Shown one piece after another: positions 1 to 8,327 of a stretch of 23,611 nucleotides of DNA (positions within the stretch are counted from its first letter, which is position 1; the number at the start of each line of letters is the position of its first letter). Made by a program: the position numbers and the translations under genes. Origin of the DNA: Isotricha intestinalis. Lineage: Eukaryota > Ciliophora > Litostomatea > Vestibuliferida > Isotrichidae. The notes under the pieces are model-generated. The model ran no database searches. It was not told the DNA's origin and saw only the letters and a program-made list of their open reading frames with translations. The stretch lies in contig JAJJLU010000679.1 of assembly GCA_023807065.1 (NCBI GenBank), positions 1-23,611 on the forward strand, given 5' to 3'.

Positions 1-410
1 ACATTATTTTTATTAAATGTTAATAATATATTTGAAGGCTTAATATTTCCATGTATTATTTTATTTTCATACATTACCTTTAATCCTTTATTTAAATCTA
101 TTAATAATTCTTTTATTTCTTCTATTAATAAACCTTCTTTTTTTGAGTTTAAATATTTTTCAAGATTTAAATGACATAATTCAGATATAATATAAAATGA
201 ATCTTCTGTTTTAACACTTTCTATTACTTTTACTAAATTTTCACACTCCATTTTTTTCATAACTTGTGTATCTATTAAAAATTTATCTATTTTATTCATT
301 TCTTTGATTGCAAAATATTCATTATTGAATTTTACTTTGTATACATTACCAAATTGACCTTTACCTAATATTTCTATTTTTTGAAATTGTTCCCAAATGT
401 TTTTTGACAT
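1..410 (-). CDS. Protein kinase-like protein, N-terminal part (runs off left edge)
   Basis: The reading frame starts with ATG at 410 and stays open for 136 codons to the window edge, so the 3' part is missing. The translation begins MSKNIWEQFQKIEILGKG and shows a glycine-rich loop (GKGQFGNVY, about residues 17-25), the ATP-binding lysine in YFAIKEM, a hinge-like ISELC segment, and a catalytic-loop equivalent reading HGNIKPSNILL. This is the N-lobe and start of the C-lobe of a eukaryotic protein kinase. The usual HRD is HGN here, so the catalytic Asp is Asn, while the lysine and second Asn of the loop are kept. The DFG and activation segments lie outside the window. It is either a pseudokinase or a kinase with an unusual loop. 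It is divergent from the decayed AAA gene on its right, with 228 A+T-rich bases between them. Kinase fold is confident; subfamily is not assigned. Confidence 0.85.
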   Translation of the reverse strand, partial: MSKNIWEQFQKIEILGKGQFGNVYKVKFNNEYFAIKEMNKIDKFLIDTQVMKKMECENLVKVIESVKTEDSFYIISELCHLNLEKYLNSKKEGLLIEEIKELLIDLNKGLKVMYENKIIHGNIKPSNILLTFNKNN

Positions 411-638
411 TTTTAATATAAAAAGATTTATTATTTTAATATTGAATAAAAAAAACAAAATAAATTATATTTTTTATTTTAATTATTTATAAATAATTTT
501 AAATATTCATTTATGATGAATTAAATGGAAAACAATAAAAAAGATATTTTAAGCAATTGATTTATTTATATTGTTATATTCTTTCGATTCTTATGATTTT
601 TATTTCTCTTATTTTTTATTTTATAAATTGATAAAAAT

Positions 639-2854
639 ATGGAAAAAACAGAATTGGAAGAAATTATAGATGATATATCTAATTCCCAGAAAATAAAGAA
701 AATAAATGATACATCGACGATTTCAACCTAATCAATCATTAAAAATGAAATCAATGAAGAAAGATTTATTGTCCATTAAAACAATGATAATGAAATAAAA
801 CAATAGAAATTTCTGATGATAATATAATATTAGAAGATAAAAAAAATTAGAAGAAACAGAAAAACAAAAAGGATTAGAAAAATATTTCATTCATAAAAGG
901 ATGAAAAAACCATCACTTTAGAAAATAAACAATTAGAGAAAGAAAAAGAAGATTTTCAAGAAAGTTTTATACTTTTTAAAAAATTATAAACCAGTTAAAT
1001 ATAAACCAAATAAAGAATTATTAAAAAACAGAAATTATATATTTTACGTTCTCAAACAAAAAACAGATTATCATTATTAAATCATTACAAATGATATTCA
1101 TGTAATTTTAGAATTTCTAAAACTCTTTCTGCAGATATTATATGTAAATCTCTTGAGAATCAGTAAAATAGAAATTAAATGTAGAAACAAAAATAAATGA
1201 TTAAGTAATTTAATATGTTGCAGATTCAAATTCATTATTATCTATAAAAGAAAGATCTTTATTATATTGTATTAAATATGGTAAATGTTGTATCTTTGAT
1301 GAAATTCATTTATTTTCTCTTTCAGTTTTACATTGTATGGAAGATTGTTTAAAAAGTAGGAAACTCACTGTTAATTTATCTTAGTTAAAATTAGAAGAAA
1401 TTAAGTAAAAATTTTTATTTAATTGCTACTCAAAATCCTAATTCAGAGGAATTTAAAGACAAAAGGAATGAAATAATATAAAAATTTTTATCAAATTTTC
1501 AAATTATAAAATTTGATAAATTTACTAAAGAAGAAATTAAAATTATTGTTTTTGGATTAGCAGAACAATTTGATTTAAAAATGAAGAAATAAAATGAAAA
1601 ACAAATAATTCAAGAATTAACAGATTTTCATAATGAATGGAGTGAAATAATTTTTAATCAAGAAGAAAATAAACAAATTTTATACTATTACAGAAATTTC
1701 AGCTTCTTCAAAAATGGTAAAAAGGTTTATGATACAATTATGATAATATATAGAACAAGATATGAAAATGAAAAGAAAAATAAAATAGAAAGAATGTTAA
1801 AAGAAAATTATAAAACAATATATAGTTTTAAAGGTAATAATTGAAATATCAAAATATATTTTTATGATTATTTTATGAATAAATCTCTTAGTAATTAAAT
1901 AAATTAATTTTTCTTTTTGAAATAAAAGACATGTAATATTAACTGGTCAAAAAGGAAATCCAAAAACAACAATAGCTAAAGCAATATCAGAAAATTATAA
2001 TATTTAATGTCAGAAAAAAATAAAGAAAAATTTTTTGAAGAGGAATATATATTATTTGAAATATGTATTTCAGAAATTACAATAAATGATTTAATAGTAA
2101 ATTAAAAACAGATAAAAATAAAATTGATGAATGGAATGATGGAATTATGTTAAAAGCAATAAAACAAGGAAAATGTATTATTGTAGATAGAATAAACGAA
2201 GTACCTTCTAATGTTTCTCAAAGATTTAATTCATTATATGATAAAACCTATAATAATGAAAAACCAATTTTTGAAGTTATTGAAGAAAATAAAATTGATA
2301 TTCATCATAATTTTAGAACTATTTTACTTATGATTTAGAATATCTTAAAGATATGAGTCCTGCTTTTTTAAATAGATTTCTTATTATTGTCCTTGAAAAC
2401 CAATTGAAAGATTGTTATGAGGAAAATATAGAACAATTGATGACAATTTTAATAAAAAATACAATAAATAAAAAGGAATTAATTAAAAAATGAAACATAA
2501 AATTTCAATTTAATTTCGGTGAATATGATGATAATTCTACTGAAGAAGAAGAGAAAATTGATAATAATAATAATGATAACGAAGATGGTGATGCTAATAA
2601 TGAAGGTGATGATGAAAGTGATAATGAAGGTGATAATGAAAGAGATGGTGATGGTGATAATGATAATGAAAATGATGGTAATGCTCAAGTTGAAAATGAA
2701 GAAGAAAAAAAAAGAAAAAGAAGAAAAAATAGAAACAAAAAATGCTGATATACCAATTAATAGTATTGGAAAATAATTTGATAATCAATTAAATATTAAT
2801 AAAACTTATTTATCTGATAATGAAATTTTTGATAATAAAAGTAAAAAAATTTAA
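639..2854 (+). pseudogene. Decayed midasin-like multi-AAA ATPase gene
   Basis: Read across frames, this stretch encodes pieces of dynein/midasin-type AAA modules. Around 1223-1381: YGKCCIFDEIHL followed by VLHCMEDCLKS, a Walker B and following helix. Around 1410-1500: LIATQNPNSEEF and KFLSNFQ, the sensor region. Around 1626-1640: FHNEW. Around 1943-1975: GQKGNPKTTIAKA, a Walker A with Pro where the last Gly is expected. Around 2147-2330: GKCIIVDRINEVPSNV and HHNFRTI. Around 2370-2420: MSPAFLNRF and VLENQL. A Glu/Asp/Asn-rich tail follows. The frame is broken by many stops (729, 777, 804, 1202, 1211, 1382, 1406, 1479, 1590, 2490, 2774) and by several frame changes, for example at 1406 and in the A-run near 2706. 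An intron remnant may span ~1834-1928. The ATG at 639 is a guess. Almost all stops are TAA/TAG, several where Gln would fit. I call it a pseudogene fragment; sequencing indels in A-runs could account for some breaks, not for all the stops. Confidence 0.8.
2560..2715 (+). repeat. Low-complexity triplet tract (Asp/Glu/Asn/Gly) in the AAA pseudogene
   Basis: The tract is a run of imperfect GAT, GGT, AAT and GAA triplets, with recurring units such as AATGAAGGTGAT and GATGGTGAT, ending in a GAA/AAA-rich stretch. In the frame starting at 2521 it reads as acidic residues (for example NNNNDNEDGDANNEGDDES). The A-run at about 2706 changes frame to a stretch ending NADIPINSIGK. It looks like slippage-prone coding repeat inside the decayed gene. 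Short open frames on both strands here arise from the repeat and are not separate genes. Confidence 0.7.
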
Positions 2855-3236
2855 ATTTAAAAGTTGGATTTTTTATTTTAAATATTCACTGATATAATTA
2901 ATTTAAATATTTATATCATAATGTTTTCATGTTTAAAAATATTTTATTTCTAAATATTAAATATTTTAAATTAAAGGGATTTTTACAAATATAAAATACA
3001 ATAATAAAATATTCATAAAATTTAATTATATTCATTTAAACCTTTTTATAAATAAATTAAAAAAAGAAAATAATACATAAAATTAATAAAAGATAATATA
3101 ATTCCTCCCTCATATATATAATATTTATTAATACTTAAGTTGATTTATAAATATTAGAAATAATATCTTCAAAATATTAATTCAAATAATTTATTTTTAA
3201 ATAAATTATTTATTGAAAGTGAATAAAAATAGATAA
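2855..3236. other. Intergenic, nearly pure A+T
   Basis: I see no open frame, tRNA or conserved element in this spacer. The one structure is a perfect inverted repeat with 13-base arms at 3184-3196 and 3199-3211 (AAATAATTTATTT and its complement, two-base loop), 25 bases before the VPS9-like gene. Such all-A/T palindromes are expected by chance in this background, so a regulatory role is only a possibility. Confidence 0.5.
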
Positions 3237-5042
3237 ATGGGAAATCATAACTCTTCAAAAAAAATAAAACATAATGAAAACATAAAATATTCATATTTCA
3301 ATACAATTAAAAAATTAAGAAGACAATTTTATTTAAAAAATGAAAAAAGTAAAGATAATATCTCAATAAGTTTTGAAAACAAAACATTTGACACAATAAT
3401 AGATGAAGAAAGTTTAATATTTAATTCAGAAAATAACATTAATAAAGAATATATTCATTGGATGGATTATTTTTATGATTATTTATATTCTCTAAAAGAA
3501 AAAAAAATAGAATGGGCAAATAAGTTAATAAATATTTTAGAAGATGAATTTTTTTTATCAGAAAATAAATATTTATCTTTATTTTTCTTTGAAGAATTTA
3601 AAATAAAAACAGAACCAAATTGTATAAAAACATTATATATAAAGAATCAAATAGAAAAAAAAAATAGAATAAGTTTTTCAGAACTAAATATAACTAAAAA
3701 TTTAGGAGGTTCATTTGAATCAATTGATACTAATCTTTTATTACCAAATGATCCTGCAATAGAATATAAAAATTCACGTTCTAAAGTTAAAGAATATATA
3801 TCTTTATTTAAAGAACATGTTGAAAAAGAAGATCATCCTATTAATATTATATCTAGAAAATTTTCTAAAGTTTTTTCACGAGAAGTTAAAAATACTATTA
3901 ATCATTTAAACAATATATCTTATTATAATAATGATAATTTAAATACTATTATTTCAAAAGAAACTAATGAATTAACTTATCAATTACAAACTTTTATAAT
4001 TAAAATGCAAATTGTTTTAAAATTAATGTATTGTAAATGTATTGATTATTCTTGTTTTAAAGATGAAAAAGATGAATTAATTAATATTATTACTTCTTTA
4101 GTTTTTAAAGTTGGAAATATTTATCAAGTTATGTATAATTTACATTCTTTAAATTTAAAATCAAGTTTACAAAATTTAGAATATAAATTTGAAATTTTAA
4201 AAGAAATTAAACCTGAAGATTTAGGTATTGAAAAACAATTATGTTTAAATTCTTTAACATTAGAATATCAAATTAAATTAATTAAAAAATTAATAAATAA
4301 TGAATTAAATGAAAAAGAATTTTCAAAAAATATAAATTTAAAAGCTATAAATAAAGAAAAATTAGAAAAAATAAAAGAATCATTAGAAAAAAAATCAAAG
4401 AATATTCCTTTAATTTTAAAATCATTTATTTCTAAAGAAAATGATTCATCAAAATTAGAATATTTTTTTACAGAAATAGAAGATGAAGAAATAAATGAAT
4501 TAGGATCTTTATTACCTGAAGATAATATAGAAACATCAAAAGAAAAAGAAGAAATAAGACAAAGAATAAATTCAAGACATAATTTTATTAATCCTCAAAA
4601 ATATAAAATAACAAAATTAAAAGATCAAAAACCAAAAGATGTTATTTATTCACCTTATACTTCTTGCATTTCAATTATTAAAAGTTTAAAGAAATATAAA
4701 AGTCCTTTTGAAAAAATAATGATTATTGCTTCTTTAAGTGATGAAATTGAAGATTGTGTTCATGAATTTTGGGAAGAATTAAATGAATTTATTGATAAAA
4801 ATGTTTTAATGATTGAAGCTTCGCAATTAATGAATATTTTTATTTATATTATTATTAAAGCCAAAATGAGTGATATTCTTGTTTATTGTAAAATTATTTC
4901 TTTATTTACTACTTGTACTACTAAATCTTCAATGATTGGTTATTATTATTCTACTTTTGAAGCTTCTATTTCTTATATTTTACAAATTAAAAATGTTAAA
5001 GAAATTCTTGTAAATAAAAAAGATATTGATGAAGAAATATAA
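3237..5042 (+). CDS. VPS9-like (Rab5 GEF-type) protein, possibly N-myristoylated
   Basis: A 601-residue single-exon protein. The C-terminal ~120 residues (about 475-595) follow the VPS9 pattern: SPFEKIMIIASL at 489, a hydrophobic helix IFIYIIIKAK at about 534-543, and GYYYSTFEASISYIL from 568. VPS9 domains activate Rab5-class GTPases on early endosomes. In the family, an Asp of the DDxxP segment and Tyr/Thr of the YYxT segment contact the GTPase. Here the first site reads SQLMN (529-533), lacking both Asp and Pro, while the second reads YYYS with Tyr kept and Thr replaced by Ser. The start MGNHNSSKK has Gly2 and Ser6, a classic N-myristoylation context followed by basic residues, which also supports this ATG. 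The middle part is mostly helical and charged, with no domain I recognise. VPS9 membership is moderately confident; GEF activity is doubtful. Confidence 0.7.
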   Translation: MGNHNSSKKIKHNENIKYSYFNTIKKLRRQFYLKNEKSKDNISISFENKTFDTIIDEESLIFNSENNINKEYIHWMDYFYDYLYSLKEKKIEWANKLINILEDEFFLSENKYLSLFFFEEFKIKTEPNCIKTLYIKNQIEKKNRISFSELNITKNLGGSFESIDTNLLLPNDPAIEYKNSRSKVKEYISLFKEHVEKEDHPINIISRKFSKVFSREVKNTINHLNNISYYNNDNLNTIISKETNELTYQLQTFIIKMQIVLKLMYCKCIDYSCFKDEKDELINIITSLVFKVGNIYQVMYNLHSLNLKSSLQNLEYKFEILKEIKPEDLGIEKQLCLNSLTLEYQIKLIKKLINNELNEKEFSKNINLKAINKEKLEKIKESLEKKSKNIPLILKSFISKENDSSKLEYFFTEIEDEEINELGSLLPEDNIETSKEKEEIRQRINSRHNFINPQKYKITKLKDQKPKDVIYSPYTSCISIIKSLKKYKSPFEKIMIIASLSDEIEDCVHEFWEELNEFIDKNVLMIEASQLMNIFIYIIIKAKMSDILVYCKIISLFTTCTTKSSMIGYYYSTFEASISYILQIKNVKEILVNKKDIDEEI

Positions 5043-5667
5043 TATTTGAAAATATAAAAATATTATTTATTTTAAAAAAAAATACATAATATTTTTAAAA
5101 TGTTATTGTATTAAAATTTTAAATGAATATAAAAATTAATTATATTTTCCTTTTATGTGTTTTTTTATTTTTATAAATAAATAAATAAAACAGAATAAAA
5201 TTGAATAAATAAACTTTTTATTCTAAAAAAAAGGTTGATTAACAGAAATTATAAATTGTCAATAAAATATGATAAATTTTAATTAAAAAATTAATTGAAA
5301 ATGAAATAAAAGGGATAAAAGTAATTTAATCATTTATAAAAGTATGTATATTAAATAATAATAATTTTTTATTATTCATTAAATAAAAATTATAAGTTTT
5401 ACATTTTAAAATTTTTTTTTTAAATATAAAATAATTATTTTTAAGTTAAACTCAATAAACTCAATTTTCATTATAATTTGGGTATTTAAAATAAAAAATT
5501 TTCAAAAAATAAAAGTTTTAAAAATAATAAAAAAATAATTAATACTTAATATATATGAGGATGAGGAATAAACTATTTAAAAACTATAATGTAAAATTAA
5601 ATATAAATCTAAAAAAAGTTTATCATTTATTTCCTTTGATTATTTACAAAGAATATTTTTTGACTTT
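5043..5667. other. Intergenic between convergent genes
   Basis: This 625-base spacer separates the 3' ends of the VPS9-like gene and the minus-strand coiled-coil gene. It is almost wholly A and T with homopolymer runs. I found no open frame of note, no GC-richer patch that could be a tRNA or snRNA, and no recognisable repeat. It must hold both 3' untranslated regions. Confidence 0.5.
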
Positions 5668-7930
5668 TTAATTATTATTTTTTCTTAAATCTGATTCATA
5701 TTTCTTAATTTTATTTTGAATATCTTTTTCCATATCACTAATTAATTTATTTCCTTCATTTCTTTCTTTTGACATTTCAATTTGTATTTTTTTTTTATTT
5801 TCTTCATTTTTTTCTTTTTCATATTTTTCAATTCTTTCTTTTTCTTTTTTTTTTTCATTTTCAATAACTTTATTTAAATCATCATAACATTTTTTTTTAA
5901 ATTCTTCTATTTTTTTTAAAATATTTTGTTCTTTTAAATCATCGTTTTTAGAAACTTTATTATCTTTATCAATACTATAACTTTTAATATCTTTTTTTTT
6001 CTTTTTTTTTCTTTGAGTAATATAAATTTTATCATTTTCTTTTTCATTTATATTTGAATCATTATCTAAAATATTATCTGAGCTTTTATTTCTTCCTTTT
6101 TTATAAATATTATCAGTCATTACTTTAACTTTATAATAAAGCTTTTCATCATTAGGAAATAATTTTTTAACTAATGAAGGTCTTATTTGTTTTTTTTTAC
6201 TCATTTCTTTTTCAAATTTATTTATTAAATCAGTTTTTTCTTTATTTATTTGTTCTGATATTTTTGCTTTAGAATCTAAAACTTTTTGTTTTTGTTTTTT
6301 AAAATCTTCTATTTTTTTTTCTTTTTCCATTATTTCTTCATTTTTTTTTTGACTTTTATATTCTTTTATTTTATGTAATCTTTTAATTATTTGATTTTTT
6401 TCATATTGCTTTAAGTAATTATCTTCCTGTTTAATAATTAAATCATTAAATTTTTGTTTATTTTCATCTTCAATTCTTTTTTCATTTATTTCCATTTTTT
6501 TTAACATTTCTTTTCTTTTTTTTTCTAATTCTTTCATTTGTTCTTCTCTTATTTCACAAGTTTTTAAAAATAAATCATTCATACTTTTACTTCTCATTTG
6601 TATTTTTTTTCTTTTTTCATTTTCTGCTTCATATACATTTTTTTCTATTATTTCTTGTTGTTTAAAATATTCAATATTTTTTTTTTCTCTTTCATTTTTT
6701 GATTTTAATAATTTATCATGAATTTTTTTAAATTTTTTTTTATTTATTTCTTTTTGTTTTCTTAAAGATTGTTCTCTTGAATTCATTAATTCATTATATC
6801 TCTCTAAAGTTAATTTCTGCTTTTGATCAATTTCATTTTTTATTTTTTCTAAATTTTGTTCTACTACTAATTTACTTTGAATTAATCTTTTTTCATATTC
6901 TTTCATTTTTTCTTCTGATTCTTTTATTTTTTCTAATCTTTGTTTTTCTTGAAATTCTTTTCTTTCTTTATCTTTTAATTCTATTTCTTTTTGTTTTTCT
7001 AAATTTTTTAATTCTACTTCTTTCCAAAATTTTTCTATTTGATTTCTTCTCATTTCTACTTTTTTTATTTCTTTTAATTTCTTTTGAACTTGAACATTCT
7101 GATTTTTTTCATTTATATCTTGTAATTCTTTTAATCTTTTTTCTTCTGCATCATGCTTTGCTTTATTTTTTTTTTCTTGTTCTTCTATTTTTTTCTGTAA
7201 TTCAGTTTGTCTTTTTATTTCTTTTTCTTTTCTTTTTTTTTCATCTATTTTTATTTTTTCTTCTATTTCTTCTTTTAATTTTTTATCTCTTTCTCTTATT
7301 AATTGATCTTTTAAATCACTTTTAACTCTTATCATTTCTCCTTTTACTTTATTTTCTATTTCTGCTTCAATTTCATTTTTTTGTCTTCTTCTTAATTTCT
7401 CTATTTCTCTCTTTTCTTTTTGAATTATATTATTTATTTGATTTTCTAAAGTAAAAGGTGATATATTTTTTTTTTCTTTATTTTCATTTTTTTTATTTCC
7501 TTCTTCTTCAATTATTTTATTTCTTTCTTCTTTTACTAATTTAACTGTATTTTGACGAAATTTTTCTATGTTTTCATATCTTATTTTTTGGATTTTTTTT
7601 GGTAAACTTAATACTTCTGGATTGTATTTTAAATATTCTTCAAAATCTAAATAATAAAGTTCTTCAGGTAAGATTCCTAATTCATTTAATGCTTCTATTG
7701 TTCTTGGAGAGTTTATTATTTGCTTTCTTTTTGTTAAATCTATGTTCTCTATTGATATTGTTTTTGACTTTTTTGATTCCTAAAGTTTTATTTATATTTT
7801 ATTATATTTTGCTTTTTACCTTCTTTAATTCTGTCTCTTGCTCTTCTTCTTCTTTGTATTCTTCTTCTTTTTTATTTTGGTTTTGTGATTTTTTATTTTC
7901 TTTTTGAATTGTATTTTTTTCATTTTCCAT
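5668..7930 (-). CDS. Long coiled-coil protein with conserved N-terminal segment (two exons)
   Basis: Exon 1 runs 7930-7820 (37 codons, starts MENEKNTIQKEN), a 40-nt GT..AG intron removes 7819-7780, and exon 2 runs 7779-5668, giving about 740 residues in one frame. The first ATG of exon 2's main block (7335) would omit the most conserved-looking part: SPRTIEALNELGILPEELYY and a segment IRYENIEKFRQNTVKLVKEE, which keeps charge and spacing like a globular or docking motif and strongly favours the longer model. I recall similar SPRT-EA-LGI segments in coiled-coil proteins of ciliates and flagellates, but cannot name the family. The rest is long Glu/Lys/Arg/Gln helix, typical of cytoskeletal or basal-body-associated coiled coils, with a charged Ser/Lys/Asn break at residues ~580-660. 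Function unknown. Confidence 0.8.
7780..7819 (-). other. 40-nt spliceosomal intron
   Basis: On the minus strand the sequence goes AAGAAG|GTAAAAAGC ... AACTTTAG|GAATCA. The intron is 40 nt and nearly all A+T. It falls between codons (phase 0), and removing it joins two open frames with no stop; unspliced, the frame hits a TAA within it. Its size is typical of the very short introns of ciliates. Confidence 0.85.
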
Positions 7931-8327
7931 TGAATTTTTTTATAAATTTTAAATTTATTTATTTTAATTATTAGGAAAAATAATAATTATAAAGAAAACT
8001 ATTTAGATTAGTAAATTAAATATGAAAAAATGAAAAATTTAAAATTTTATTTCACTCATTAACTAAAAATAATTAACAATTATAAAAAAACAAAAGGAAT
8101 GACATAAATATATATTTAAAACAATTTTTATTATTATTAAATAATTATAAATAAAATATTAATGAAAATATTTCAAAGTAATAATGAAAAAAGATAAAAA
8201 CAGTAAATTTTATTTTTAGTTAAATTAAGAGTCTTATTATTATAGAATTTAATAAATTATAATTACACTTATTCTTTTTTAATATCTAAATGAATTTAAA
8301 ATAAATTATTATTTTTCTAAATAATTA
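7931..8327. other. Divergent intergenic region
   Basis: This 397-base spacer lies between the start of the coiled-coil gene (minus) and the start of the PI4-kinase gene (plus), so it should carry both promoters. It is A+T-rich throughout, without a motif I can single out as regulatory and without an open frame. Confidence 0.45.

Noticed and set aside
1400..1415. Programmed +1 frameshift of Euplotes type at AAG-TAA
   Set aside because: Skipping the T of TAA does restore the AAA motif frame here, but other AAA-TAA sites (1590) do not shift frame, and further breaks remain.
2479..2788. Three short open frames on both strands rich in Ile/His/Met
   Set aside because: They are shadows of the triplet repeat tract in the AAA relic.
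639..2854. Window-wide alternative genetic code (UAA/UAG as Gln), suggested by the stop-filled AAA region
   Set aside because: All other genes are long, keep no internal UAR, end in TAA or TAG and use CAA for Gln, so the code of the window is standard.
3184..3211. Perfect 13-base inverted repeat as an operator or terminator
   Set aside because: It is made only of A and T in a background where such palindromes are expected by chance; kept only as a note.
6777..7325. 182-residue plus-strand open frame full of Leu/Phe
   Set aside because: It is the complement of the Lys/Glu-rich coiled-coil coding region; its hydrophobicity comes from TTT/TTC/CTT complements of AAA/GAA/AAG.
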